A stretch of DNA of 64,000 nucleotides from Xenorhabdus szentirmaii DSM 16338 (GCF_002632585.1 NZ_NIBV01000002.1:1692561-1756560); one strand, 5' to 3'; numbered from the stretch's first letter, positions 37,950 to 47,001 are shown. A program made the numbers and translations. Notes: generated from the sequence alone by a model not told the origin.

Positions 37950-38260
37950 GTGAATTTATATGCCATATATAAGTATGTCAAGATTATTTTTAACTACACT
38001 CACCCAACACCCTAACCTAGGATTAACTTTTAGTTAACATTAAAAGAAAAAATTTGAGTTGCTTTTGAAGTTGATAAATATCATTTTTAGTCATAACAAG
38101 GTTTAATATTTAAATAAATGATGCATGACAATTTTTAGTACATATTAACCAAATATTTTTCTATGGGAATTATTTATTTTTTAGCATATAACACGATAAA
38201 AATGTGATAGTTGTTTTTTAAAAAATATAAATGTGAAAAGGAACATTGAAGGAAAATATT
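37950..38260. promoter_or_regulatory. Control region of the nucleoside cluster
   Basis: Very AT-rich, shared by the divergent LysR gene and the amidinotransferase operon. I cannot place -35/-10 boxes with confidence. AAGGA at 38249-38253 is the ribosome site that fixes the first operon gene at GTG 38261. Confidence 0.5.
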
Positions 38261-39427
38261 GTGACTAATTCTATTATTAATACCAATGACGATCTAAAAC
38301 CAAACTATCCCTCTACCCATGTTGAATGTTATACAGAATGGGGAAAATTAAGGCATGTTATTGTCGGTCGTGCAAATAATGCCTGTATTCCTCCTCCAGA
38401 GCCTGCCTTTATGGCCCGCATCCCAGAAAATTCGGATATGCGTGGTCGTTATGGCCCAAGAAGCCAAGAATCTATTGATGCAGCTAATGAACAATTGGAT
38501 GGATTATCTTCGCTACTGATTTCACGTGGTATCCGTGTTGATAGACCCACTCCATTAGATTTCAACTCTCCTGTACAGACACCCGATTTTACCCAAGGCA
38601 CGATGTTCGGTTGCCAGCCACCAAGGGACATTATCATCACTATTGGACGAGAAATCCTTGAAGCAACAATGAGTTTCCGATCCCGTTTCTTTGAGTATTT
38701 GTGTTACCGCCCTTTGATTGCTGCTTATATGCAAGAAGATGCAACCATGCGGCATGAATCAGCGCCTCGCCCCCGGCTTTCAGATAAGAGCTACCGGCAT
38801 GGCTATTTATCTGAAGAAATAAGCCTAGAAACCCGTAAAGAATGGGTCATGAAAAAAGAATTTGTCACAACAGAAGAAGAACCCATTTTTGAAGCAGCCG
38901 ATATTGTCCGATGTGGAAAAGATCTTTTCGTACAACATGGCTTTACTACAAATATGAAAGGCATTGATTGGTTACGGCGCCATTTCCCTGATTATCGCAT
39001 TCATGCTATCAATTTTCCCGGTGACCCTTTCCCAAGCCATATAGACTGTACTCTGTTACCTTTACGCCCCGGTTTAGTTTTAAACAATCCTGATAGGCCA
39101 TTACTGCCCGAGTTCAGGAAACTATTTATTCGTAATGACTGGCAAATTATAGAAGCAGCACCTCCTGCACACCACAAATCGCCTCCATTATGTTATTCAA
39201 GCACATGGCTATCAATGAATATGTTGTCACTTGATGAAAAAACAGTGTGTGTAGAAGAAAGCGAAATTTATCAAATAGAACAATTGGATAAATTAGGCTT
39301 TGACGTTATTCCAGTACCTTTCCGCAATGCTTACCCTTTTGGTGGTGGTTTGCATTGTGCCACAACGGATATCTGGCGAGAAGGACATCTTGATGATTAT
39401 TTCGCTAAAGAAAACTCACAGTATTAA
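38261..39427 (+). CDS. Arginine-dependent amidinotransferase
   Basis: 388 residues from GTG 38261 (AAGGA seven bases upstream; TTG 38246 is less likely). The guanidino-group transferase family signs are all there: FEAADIVRCG (Asp214), PFPSHIDCTLLPLRPG (His260, Asp262) and GGGLHCATTD with catalytic Cys366. N-terminal EWGKLRHVIVGRA is also typical. The enzyme moves the amidino group of arginine to an amine acceptor (glycine, lysine or an inosamine phosphate in known relatives). In pseudouridimycin biosynthesis such an enzyme makes guanidinoacetate. As first gene of the cluster it probably supplies a guanidino building block. The acceptor is unknown. Confidence 0.87.
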   Translation: MTNSIINTNDDLKPNYPSTHVECYTEWGKLRHVIVGRANNACIPPPEPAFMARIPENSDMRGRYGPRSQESIDAANEQLDGLSSLLISRGIRVDRPTPLDFNSPVQTPDFTQGTMFGCQPPRDIIITIGREILEATMSFRSRFFEYLCYRPLIAAYMQEDATMRHESAPRPRLSDKSYRHGYLSEEISLETRKEWVMKKEFVTTEEEPIFEAADIVRCGKDLFVQHGFTTNMKGIDWLRRHFPDYRIHAINFPGDPFPSHIDCTLLPLRPGLVLNNPDRPLLPEFRKLFIRNDWQIIEAAPPAHHKSPPLCYSSTWLSMNMLSLDEKTVCVEESEIYQIEQLDKLGFDVIPVPFRNAYPFGGGLHCATTDIWREGHLDDYFAKENSQY

Positions 39428-39517
39428 TACATAACCTATTGGTATTTTGATTATACAAAAACAGTGAGTCTTATTTTGACTATTGAAAATCATGGCCTGA
39501 AAATTGGAAATATTTCA

Positions 39518-40618
39518 ATGAATAATATAGAACTCAATACAAATTCTTCCAAGTATTCACCGAATACCTTTCTCAGAAAAGATGTTCAATATTGCCTTAA
39601 AAAAGTGCCTGCCGATTTTCTTGTAGAAGAAGTACCAAATTTTTATAAGCCCTCGATAGAAAAACAGATTTGGCATTTTCAATTACGCAAAGAAGGAATG
39701 ACAACCTCTGAAGCAGTTACAAATATTGCCAATATATTAGAAATACCAGAAAGTCATATTGGATACGCTGGGTTAAAAGATGAAGATGGAATAACAAGTC
39801 AGAGAATATCTATTCAATCTCCATCACGGAATATAGACACCCATGCCATCAATGCACATTTGGATATGACATCAGGAAAATGGCTTTCATTGCATGAAGT
39901 AGGTTGCTTTGAAGAAAATATCAAGATTGGCCAACTCGTAGGTAACAGTTTTCGGATTGTCATACGTAACTTAGATAAGCCCATCGCACATACCTTGGCA
40001 AAGCAGGCTTCCTATCACCATGCTTTCATTAACTACTATGACACACAAAGATTCGGTGTCCCTGGCGGGCCATCTACCACCCACCTTATTGGTCAAGCTC
40101 TTCATCACGAAAAATGGGAAAAGGCCCTGTCATTGTTATGCCAATCAGCATCACCGGAAGCACAATCTGCTCAAAAATGGCGAGGTAAAACTGAGCATTT
40201 TTTCCATCAATTAGATCCCAGGCGGCTCTCTTTTTATTATGCGTCTTATGGCTCTTATCAATGGAACAATCTCGTCGCCGAAGAATTCCAGCGCTACCAT
40301 CAAGGGCTCCATACCGTGCGCTCATCAATACCCTACGTTTTGCCCACTGCTTATTCTGATGTCATGACATTTGCTGCTAAGACATCTTGGTATCCTTTTA
40401 TTCGATTTAATATCGTCAATGGAAAAAAAGTGGAAAAGCAAAGTCTTCGCCCAACCATTGCGCATACTTTTATAAAAATTATCGATCTCAATGAAGATCA
40501 TGAATTCCCTGATCGTTCCAGTTTAACAATCGAGTTTTTTCTTCCTTCCGGCTGTTACGCAACTATGGCAGTTTGTCAATTTATCCACTTGGCAAATCAG
40601 CAGATTTTCACTGTTTAA
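39518..40618 (+). CDS. TruD-type pseudouridine synthase homologue (candidate C-nucleoside synthase)
   Basis: 366 residues from ATG 39518 (GGAAA upstream; GTG 39464 is an alternative). TruD motifs are clear: VPADFLVEEVP near the start, GYAGLKDEDGITSQRISI with the catalytic Asp, INYYDTQRFGVPGGPSTTHL, and the C-terminal FFLPSGCYATMAVCQFI. The housekeeping TruD modifies U13 of tRNA-Glu. Identity here is low and the gene sits inside a biosynthetic operon. TruD relatives make the C-C glycosidic bond of pseudouridimycin and malayamycin. I infer that this one converts a uridine nucleotide to a pseudouridine nucleotide as the first committed step. Confidence 0.85.
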   Translation: MNNIELNTNSSKYSPNTFLRKDVQYCLKKVPADFLVEEVPNFYKPSIEKQIWHFQLRKEGMTTSEAVTNIANILEIPESHIGYAGLKDEDGITSQRISIQSPSRNIDTHAINAHLDMTSGKWLSLHEVGCFEENIKIGQLVGNSFRIVIRNLDKPIAHTLAKQASYHHAFINYYDTQRFGVPGGPSTTHLIGQALHHEKWEKALSLLCQSASPEAQSAQKWRGKTEHFFHQLDPRRLSFYYASYGSYQWNNLVAEEFQRYHQGLHTVRSSIPYVLPTAYSDVMTFAAKTSWYPFIRFNIVNGKKVEKQSLRPTIAHTFIKIIDLNEDHEFPDRSSLTIEFFLPSGCYATMAVCQFIHLANQQIFTV

Positions 40619-40634
40619 TTTAGGAGGTTTACAT

Positions 40635-41978
40635 ATGCGCATATTATTACTGATTCCTCCCTATATTCCTTCTTATTTCAATGCCGGTCATCACTTGCCT
40701 TTATTTCAAGTTGCAACCTATATCAGGGAAAGAAATTCATCATGGCAAGTTACTGCGTTAGACGGCGGAGCATTAAATCTGACTTGGCATGAGTTAGCTC
40801 AGGAATTGGCAAAAGGTTATGATTTTATCGGATTATTTAATGATTTTGATGCCGTGGATAGTTTCGGGCGCACAGCGATGTACTGCCGAGAAATTCTACC
40901 TCAAGTAAAAATATTTACTTTCGGGCGATTATCAAAACAAATTCCTGATTGGTTTAAGCAATTTGATTTTGAGGGCATTGTTTTCAATGGTGATTATGAA
41001 AGTGGTGTTGAATCTTTCCTGCTAAATTACGCTCCCGACACAAAGGGTATTCCTGGCCTTATTGTGAAAACGTCCCTTGGTTATTTGCAAGGTGATGCGG
41101 GTCAGATGCTGAGTCCAGAAGAGTGGATCCTCCCTGATACTTTAGAAATCCCTTATGCCGCATATGATCGGATGTATAAGAATGACTTGAATAAATTCTG
41201 TGGTATTCCTGATCGGCGTGAACTCGTCATTCCTGTAGCACGAGGGTGTCCGGTGGGTTGCGAGTTTTGTGATGTTCCCCCTATGCAAGGTAAAAGTGAA
41301 CGGCGGCTTTCCGTTGAACGTGTCATCGAATACATCATGGAACAACAACGTATCCAGCCATTTGACTATGTCTCTTTTTATGCCCCTACCTTTACCTTGA
41401 ACCGCCGGTGGGTAAAAGAATTGTGCCGTAAATTCATCGAATTAAGGCTGCCCATTCGATGGAAGTGTGTGACAACAATTTATCATTTGAATAAAGAATT
41501 AATTGAATTAATGGCACAAGCTGGCTGCATTAGAATCAGTTTGGGAGTAGAAACCATTTCCGTCTCACCGAACCTGAACTTACCCAAAATAAAACTAAAC
41601 ACTGAGGCCAAAGTTGAAGAGCTACTCGCCATTGCCAAGCAGAATGACATAGAAATCAATGCGTTCATTATTCTGGGCTTACCCGGTGACACAATAGAAG
41701 CATCAATTAAGACTATTGACTGGCTGATTGATGAAGGTGCCAGAGTCCGTCCAACTGTTTATACCCCTTACAATGAATTGCATGAAAATTCCTCAACAAT
41801 AGAGGTGGGTAAATATAATCGCCAGCTTTTTCACCAATTTCCTCAATCTCTGGAAGAACGGCAAAAAGGCTATGCCTTGCTATTTGCTAATCAAAAAGAT
41901 CGTGCCACTGAAGTCATGAAAAGAATTATGCAGCAAAAGGAATATGAGCAAGAATCCACTTCAGGAGATCACATATGA
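40635..41978 (+). CDS. Radical SAM enzyme with B12-binding-like N-terminus (NikJ/PolH-like role)
   Basis: 447 residues. The N-terminal MRILLLIPPYIPSYFNAGHH and following Rossmann-like part resemble a cobalamin-binding domain without its usual His motif. The radical SAM cluster motif is ARGCPVGCEFCDVPP (Cys205, Cys209, Cys212). GVETIS and IILGLPGDT are family motifs. TAGGAGG gives a perfect ribosome site. In nikkomycin/polyoxin, radical SAM NikJ/PolH closes the enolpyruvyl nucleotide into octosyl acid phosphate. The neighbouring MurA-like gene makes the same role likely here. The stop overlaps the next start (ATGA). Confidence 0.82.
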   Translation: MRILLLIPPYIPSYFNAGHHLPLFQVATYIRERNSSWQVTALDGGALNLTWHELAQELAKGYDFIGLFNDFDAVDSFGRTAMYCREILPQVKIFTFGRLSKQIPDWFKQFDFEGIVFNGDYESGVESFLLNYAPDTKGIPGLIVKTSLGYLQGDAGQMLSPEEWILPDTLEIPYAAYDRMYKNDLNKFCGIPDRRELVIPVARGCPVGCEFCDVPPMQGKSERRLSVERVIEYIMEQQRIQPFDYVSFYAPTFTLNRRWVKELCRKFIELRLPIRWKCVTTIYHLNKELIELMAQAGCIRISLGVETISVSPNLNLPKIKLNTEAKVEELLAIAKQNDIEINAFIILGLPGDTIEASIKTIDWLIDEGARVRPTVYTPYNELHENSSTIEVGKYNRQLFHQFPQSLEERQKGYALLFANQKDRATEVMKRIMQQKEYEQESTSGDHI

Positions 41979-42604
41979 ATATCCGATGGTATTCACCCAA
42001 CTTCAAAAAGAAAAAAGAACCTTTTGAATGGTTTTGTTCAAATCATTTTTTACCATCGAATGTTTTCAAACGATTGCAAGCAGAGTTTCCTCATATAGGC
42101 TATCGTCAATCTCACCGTGAAGAGGGTGACGGAAAATACTATAGTACTTGGGATCTGCTGGCTGTTGATAACGGTATTCCTGAACCGGAAACATGGAATA
42201 ATCTGACCCCAGCATGGAAAGCAATGCTGAAAGTTATCTTGAGTGATGGTTACCGTCACTACTTTTCAACATTGATGGAGCGCGATCTCTCAACGTCCCG
42301 TCTACATGTACGCTTCACTATTTACCATGAAAATTGCTGGTTGGCCCCCCATTGTGACCGCCCTGACAAGATCCTGACTCAAACCCTCTATTTTCCGACA
42401 GGTAATATAGAGGGCGGAGAATTATTGATCCTTGGTTCATCTGATCCTGATGATATCAAAGAAGCGGTTGCTCCTTCTCCCAACCGCTCGGTTATCCTTC
42501 TGCCTTCCTCCCGCTCTTGGCATAGTGTTCGTAAGGTAGTGCCCGGTTCGCAACATGCCCGCCGAGCCTTACTCCTTCATTATGTCATCTCTGAAAATCT
42601 CTAA
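41975..42604 (+). CDS. 2OG-Fe(II) oxygenase, paralogue 1
   Basis: 209 residues. The iron-binding triad is in WLAPHCDRPDKILTQ (His126, Asp128) and SRSWHSVRKV (His183), with a C-terminal Arg for 2-oxoglutarate. The pattern PH-x-D-[KR]-x-x-K-I-x-T is shared with the two other oxygenases at 42616 and 53014, so the three are one paralogous family. Nikkomycin/polyoxin pathways use 2OG enzymes to hydroxylate and shorten the octosyl acid; a similar role is likely. Coupled to the radical SAM gene by an ATGA overlap. Confidence 0.8.
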   Translation: MNIRWYSPNFKKKKEPFEWFCSNHFLPSNVFKRLQAEFPHIGYRQSHREEGDGKYYSTWDLLAVDNGIPEPETWNNLTPAWKAMLKVILSDGYRHYFSTLMERDLSTSRLHVRFTIYHENCWLAPHCDRPDKILTQTLYFPTGNIEGGELLILGSSDPDDIKEAVAPSPNRSVILLPSSRSWHSVRKVVPGSQHARRALLLHYVISENL

Positions 42605-42615
42605 AAATAAGGATA

Positions 42616-43236
42616 ATGAAATTTATGTTTAATTTATTACTTCCCCAAGTATTAACAGATGTTCCCTACCACTGGGGTATGGTATCTCCTTTTACTGATG
42701 AAAAAACAGCCAATGATCTGATGGAAACATTTCCTCATGAAGGCTTTGTCATGGCAGAAAAAATGGCTGAACAAACCGATGATAAAAAAACCTATAGCCT
42801 GGAGGCATTAGTCGTTGAAAAGGAGATCCCTCTTTCTCTTGTATGGACCAAATTTTGTGATTATCTAAAAAGCAATCAATATCGGGAGCAGGTAGGAAAA
42901 TTGATTGGCAGAGATCTCAGTTCAGCTCATTTAAGCCTAACATTCTGGCGATATCGTTCTTCTCAATGGTTAGGGCCACATACAGATAAAACTGAAAAAA
43001 TTGTGACTCAAATTTTTAACTTCAATCAAAATTGGTCCCCTGATTGGGGAGGATGTCTGCGTATTTTACACTCTGATGATTCACAAGATATTTATCATGA
43101 AATTCCGCCAGAACTGAATACGTCAGTGATTCTACAACGTTCAGATCAATCATGGCATATGGTAACCCCCATCTCAGCTTCTGCACCTGAAGGGACTTAT
43201 CGGCGCGTGCTCACAGCTGTTTTTAATTTGGAATAA
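42616..43236 (+). CDS. 2OG-Fe(II) oxygenase, paralogue 2
   Basis: 206 residues. WLGPHTDKTEKIVTQIFNF contains His122 and Asp124; QSWHMVTPI contains His181. WGGCLRIL between them matches the same spot in the enzyme at 53014 (MGGCLQLL). AAGGATA lies at its start. Its closeness to paralogue 1 (11 bp apart) shows recent tandem duplication with strong divergence, so they likely do different oxidations. Confidence 0.8.
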   Translation: MKFMFNLLLPQVLTDVPYHWGMVSPFTDEKTANDLMETFPHEGFVMAEKMAEQTDDKKTYSLEALVVEKEIPLSLVWTKFCDYLKSNQYREQVGKLIGRDLSSAHLSLTFWRYRSSQWLGPHTDKTEKIVTQIFNFNQNWSPDWGGCLRILHSDDSQDIYHEIPPELNTSVILQRSDQSWHMVTPISASAPEGTYRRVLTAVFNLE

Positions 43237-43252
43237 GGACTGGAGAAACAAT

Positions 43253-44563
43253 ATGCAAGAAATTGAAGTGATAGGCGGAAATCGATTATCAGGGTGTGTA
43301 CATATTTCAGGTTTTAAACATGCTTTCCCACCATTATTTAGCCTGGCCTTGTCATCAAAACAACCTTCTTTAATCAAAAATGTTCCTGATATTGCAGATA
43401 TCAGAATATTGGGGAAAATAGGCCAATCACTGGGTGCCAGAATATTGCACAAGCCAGAAAAACGCACTATGTATATTGATCCCCGTGGTTTGAAGAATAC
43501 CAAAATACCTGAAGATTTAAGTACCTTGATCCATGGTGCGTGGTATCTGGCTCCTGGAATATTGGCCCAGGAAGGCCATGTCATATTAGGTGAAACGGGT
43601 GGCTGTAAAATTGGAGTCGGCCAAGGAGGAGAGCGCCCTATAGAACAACTGTGTACCGTTTTACAACGCTTCGGCGCCAAGGTCGAAAACATAGAAAATA
43701 CGATACAAGCAACAGTCACACGTTTTTCCCCCACTAAAATCGATATGGCTAATTTTGCCGTCGTTGAAAAAAGCACTGGAAAATTGACTGGCCCACTTTA
43801 TTCTGGCGCAACAAAAGCCGCATTATTATGTGCCGCGAGAGCTGAAGGCATCAGTGAAATTATCAATCCTTATTCTAAGCCAGATGTTATGGCATTGGTT
43901 GAAGCCATCAGAGATCAGGGAGTTGATATCACTTGGGAAAAAGACCGCATTGTGATTGCAGGGAAACCTGAAGCGGATGGTTTTGAAACAACTCTTGGCC
44001 CTGATCTCATCGAAGTTATGACTTACTTGACCCTTTCCGCTTATTGCAATGCTCCAATTTCTATTACTGGTGTTTCACAACATGCTATCGAAACGGGGCT
44101 TTCTGCTGAAATCGCTTGTTTAGAAAAATTGGGTTATCAACTCCTGTGGAAAGATAATACTCTCACCATCGTCCAAGTGTCTTCTCCATCCCGATTGGAT
44201 ATTCAAGTCACATCACATGGAATATTCAGTGACAGCCAACCTTTTATGGCTCTGTTGCTGATGGCATCTCAATTGGGTGGAAGTATTACAGAACAAGTTT
44301 GGGTCAAACGTTTTCAATATATTGAAGAATTGGAAAAAATGGGAGCTAAAGTTATTCACAATACCAAATCAGTAGACATTGTTCCCCATGTTCCCTGCAA
44401 AAGTGGCTTAACCGTACAAGCCGCTGATTTACGTGGAGCCGCAGCTCTGGTTATTGCAGCATTAAAAATATCAGGGAAAACAAAAATAGGTGGTATTGAT
44501 CACCTTGAACGCGGTTACCCAGATTTACTGGGGCAACTTCGTGCATTGGGAGCACAAATTTAA
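43253..44563 (+). CDS. MurA/EPSP-family enolpyruvyl transferase (NikO-like role)
   Basis: 436 residues, MurA length. Key residues are kept: Lys22 in SGFKHAFPP, Cys118 in ETGGCKIGVG (Cys115 of E. coli MurA), SGATKAALLCAARAEG, and Asp327 in GIFSDSQPFM (MurA Asp305). The segment after the Cys has extra residues, so the substrate pocket differs from MurA. NikO/PolA use phosphoenolpyruvate on the 3'-OH of UMP to start octosyl acid formation. Its position next to a radical SAM enzyme points to the same step here, perhaps on pseudouridine phosphate. It is too divergent and misplaced to be the essential murA. Confidence 0.88.
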   Translation: MQEIEVIGGNRLSGCVHISGFKHAFPPLFSLALSSKQPSLIKNVPDIADIRILGKIGQSLGARILHKPEKRTMYIDPRGLKNTKIPEDLSTLIHGAWYLAPGILAQEGHVILGETGGCKIGVGQGGERPIEQLCTVLQRFGAKVENIENTIQATVTRFSPTKIDMANFAVVEKSTGKLTGPLYSGATKAALLCAARAEGISEIINPYSKPDVMALVEAIRDQGVDITWEKDRIVIAGKPEADGFETTLGPDLIEVMTYLTLSAYCNAPISITGVSQHAIETGLSAEIACLEKLGYQLLWKDNTLTIVQVSSPSRLDIQVTSHGIFSDSQPFMALLLMASQLGGSITEQVWVKRFQYIEELEKMGAKVIHNTKSVDIVPHVPCKSGLTVQAADLRGAAALVIAALKISGKTKIGGIDHLERGYPDLLGQLRALGAQI

Positions 44564-44586
44564 ATCATCCGCTACGGAGTGTATTA

Positions 44587-45702
44587 ATGGCTAATACGAC
44601 ACTTATTAATAATCATTACCCACTGCCTCAGATCCCCAAATATCTTTCTCGTCAACGGGAATTTTTATCTGATGGCATAAACTTACGCAGTGGTGAATTA
44701 CACCATAAAGCATTAACAAAAATTATTCAGGACATTATTATTCAACCACAAAGACATCAATTTTATCCTTACCCACAAATTGAACATGAACATGCCGCAA
44801 AAGTATTAGGAATGAATTCATCTTCTATTTATTTCACCCCGGGATCAGATATCGCGATTGGCTTGATCTTACGTTTGATTGCTTGTACAACAAAAAGATT
44901 AATTATTCCTATACCTAACTATTTTGGCTGGATTGATCATGCCAATCTTAATCAAATAGATATATTGCCCATTTATTTCAATGACCAACATGCGGAAAAT
45001 TTTTGTATCAAAACATTACTAAATATAATCCAAACGACTCCACCCTCTATTGTTGCAATTTCAAATCCCAATAGCCCAACGGGGATAGAATTTGATAATA
45101 ATGCCTTATTGGCGATTTCTCATGCTTGTGCCAAACATGGTCATTTATTGGTTATTGACGAATGCTTTATGGCATTTGGCAATATTAACCATTTAGATCT
45201 TTTAGGCCAACCTGAGCACATTATTTATGTTCGATCATTTTCTAAAGGTTATGGTTTAGCGGGTGCTCGTATTGCTGCCATAATAGCCTCTCCTGAGATA
45301 ATAAATATCTTGTCCCAGGAACGGACTGAATCAGCAATCTCAGGTAGTACCTGGACATTATTTCAAGGAATTTTAGCTAAAAAAGAACATATTAAACAAA
45401 TTTGTCAATCCATTATTCAAACACGGGAATATGTCAGTGAAACTATCATGAAGCTACGCCCAAATTGGAAAATTATTCCCTCAGGTGCCAATTTTATCAA
45501 TGTGAAGACTATTGGTGAAAATCCCATGAAATTAGTAGAAAACGCGGCTTTAGGTGGGTTTTATATCCGTGATATGAGTACACAAGAGAGAATGAATGGC
45601 TATGTCCGAATCGGTATTGGAGAATTAGAATTAATGATGAAATTTCTAAAACAAATTTTTCCTTCAACATACGATGATAACGAACAAATCCACAATCAAT
45701 GA
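44587..45702 (+). CDS. PLP-dependent aminotransferase class I/II (HisC-like)
   Basis: 371 residues. The PLP pocket shows ISNPNSPTGIEFD (160-170), VIDECFMAFG (Asp191) and the Schiff-base segment YVRSFSKGYGLAGARIA (Lys220). Family: histidinol-phosphate aminotransferase group, as for NikK/PolI of nikkomycin and polyoxin, which aminate the C-5' aldehyde of the sugar acid. The same role is inferred. It follows the MurA-like gene by 23 bp. Confidence 0.85.
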   Translation: MANTTLINNHYPLPQIPKYLSRQREFLSDGINLRSGELHHKALTKIIQDIIIQPQRHQFYPYPQIEHEHAAKVLGMNSSSIYFTPGSDIAIGLILRLIACTTKRLIIPIPNYFGWIDHANLNQIDILPIYFNDQHAENFCIKTLLNIIQTTPPSIVAISNPNSPTGIEFDNNALLAISHACAKHGHLLVIDECFMAFGNINHLDLLGQPEHIIYVRSFSKGYGLAGARIAAIIASPEIINILSQERTESAISGSTWTLFQGILAKKEHIKQICQSIIQTREYVSETIMKLRPNWKIIPSGANFINVKTIGENPMKLVENAALGGFYIRDMSTQERMNGYVRIGIGELELMMKFLKQIFPSTYDDNEQIHNQ

Positions 45703-45718
45703 ATGACAGTGAACACTA

Positions 45719-46414
45719 ATGAAAAAACCGTTAAATAATTTAAACCGACTAAATATCTACCCAATACATCACGCTGATATTCTGAATGGACGAATATTAA
45801 AAATCAAGCATACTTCAACAATCAGCCATGGCATGCTAATTCGTTGTGGTATGCAGAAAGGAAAAGAAAAAGCAACATATAGTCAGTTATCAGGAATATT
45901 GCCCATCAATACTTGGATAGATCTACGTACACCTGAAGAATATGAACCTCAATTCAACTCTCATATTCCAACATCAATTCAATATATCAATTACCCCATT
46001 AGATTTAAGCCACCAAAAAATAATCAGACACGTATTGTCACAGAATCTGATTATATTAATCTTTATTTCACCATGAGCCATGTAGCATGGGATATTGCCT
46101 ATAAAATAAAAAACTTACTTAAAACAGGGAATGTCATGCTTCATTGCAGTTTAGGAAAAGACCGCACAGGCCTTGTCACTGCTGCTATTCTTCACCAGCT
46201 CCAATTTTCCACTTTAGAAATCGCCCATGATTTTGCTTTGTCTGCCAGATTCCTCCGCCGTCAATATCAATTGATAGAAAATAAAGCCAACATAAATGGC
46301 GTCCCTAAACATTTGCAAGCCCGCCGTTATGAATTATCGAAGGGAACAATTATCCCTATATTGCATGAATGGACAAAAATAATCTCATGTGGTGGAAATA
46401 CATATGATCAATAA
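45719..46414 (+). CDS. Tyrosine-phosphatase-like enzyme (NikL/PolJ-like role)
   Basis: 231 residues. The signature HCSLGKDRTGLVTAA contains Cys143 and Arg149 (C-x5-R). TWIDLRTPEEYE gives the upstream DLR motif of the Tyr_phosphatase2/3 group. No signal peptide. Nikkomycin and polyoxin clusters carry phosphatases of this fold that remove phosphate from the octosyl-acid nucleotide. Its end overlaps the start of the kinase gene by 11 bp. Confidence 0.83.
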   Translation: MKKPLNNLNRLNIYPIHHADILNGRILKIKHTSTISHGMLIRCGMQKGKEKATYSQLSGILPINTWIDLRTPEEYEPQFNSHIPTSIQYINYPIRFKPPKNNQTRIVTESDYINLYFTMSHVAWDIAYKIKNLLKTGNVMLHCSLGKDRTGLVTAAILHQLQFSTLEIAHDFALSARFLRRQYQLIENKANINGVPKHLQARRYELSKGTIIPILHEWTKIISCGGNTYDQ

Positions 46415-46931
46415 TATGAAGCGTATCTTAGTCATTGGCTCTCCTGGAGCAGGAAAGTCAACCTTTGCCAGACAGTTAAGCCAAATTTGCTCTATCCCCT
46501 TGTTTCATCTTGATAAAGAGTACTGGCAAAAAGGTTGGATAGCTCCTTCAGCAAAGGAATGGCAACAAAAATTATGTACCTTGACGAATAAATCATCATG
46601 GATTATTGATGGTAATTACGGTTCAAGCTTGCTACAACGGTTAGAAAAAGCAGATACAGTTATTCACCTCTACTTACCAACCTATGTTTGTTTGTTCCAG
46701 GCAGTAATACGTATAGCTAAATGGCATGGCAAGCAGCGTCCTGATATGGCCCTTGGTTGCCATGAAAAAGTAAATTTAGATTTTTTACGACAAATAATAA
46801 AATATAGAAAGTATCAATTCAAAAAAGATAAATTATTATTGGATGATTTTGATGGGAATTACATTAAATTGACATCAAGAACAGAAGTTAAAGTATTCTT
46901 ACAAAAAATATCTCATAAATATAATCATTGA
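46404..46931 (+). CDS. P-loop kinase (adenylate-kinase/DNA-topology FlaR-like)
   Basis: 175 residues from ATG 46404 (GGTGGA upstream). MKRILVIGSPGAGKSTFARQ carries the Walker A motif. LFHLDKEYWQKGWIAPSA and SWIIDGNYGSSLLQRL are typical for the small adenylate-kinase-like family often labelled topology modulation or FlaR. Pseudouridimycin clusters have adenylate-kinase-like genes, and a hidden phosphorylation step has been shown for nikkomycin-type nucleosides. This gene may add such a phosphate, or salvage nucleoside. A GTG at 46389 is an alternative start. Confidence 0.75.
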   Translation: MINNMKRILVIGSPGAGKSTFARQLSQICSIPLFHLDKEYWQKGWIAPSAKEWQQKLCTLTNKSSWIIDGNYGSSLLQRLEKADTVIHLYLPTYVCLFQAVIRIAKWHGKQRPDMALGCHEKVNLDFLRQIIKYRKYQFKKDKLLLDDFDGNYIKLTSRTEVKVFLQKISHKYNH

Positions 46932-47001
46932 ACGAATATTTTTAATCTGTACCTGAAATACAAAGGGTATGAGCTCATTAATTACATGAGAGAAAAAAAT
47001 C

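Noticed and set aside
37889..37981. N-terminal extension of the LysR protein (31 extra residues rich in Ile and Leu)
   Set aside because: It is the translation of the 9-bp tandem repeat; the LysR helix-turn-helix begins right after ATG 37888, which has its own ribosome site.
37917..38260. CRISPR or similar array
   Set aside because: No repeats of 25-40 bp with unique spacers are present here or elsewhere in the window; only short simple repeats.
43253..44563. Essential cell-wall gene murA
   Set aside because: Altered segment after the catalytic Cys, low similarity to the enterobacterial enzyme, and location in a biosynthetic operon instead of the conserved ibaG/mlaB neighbourhood.
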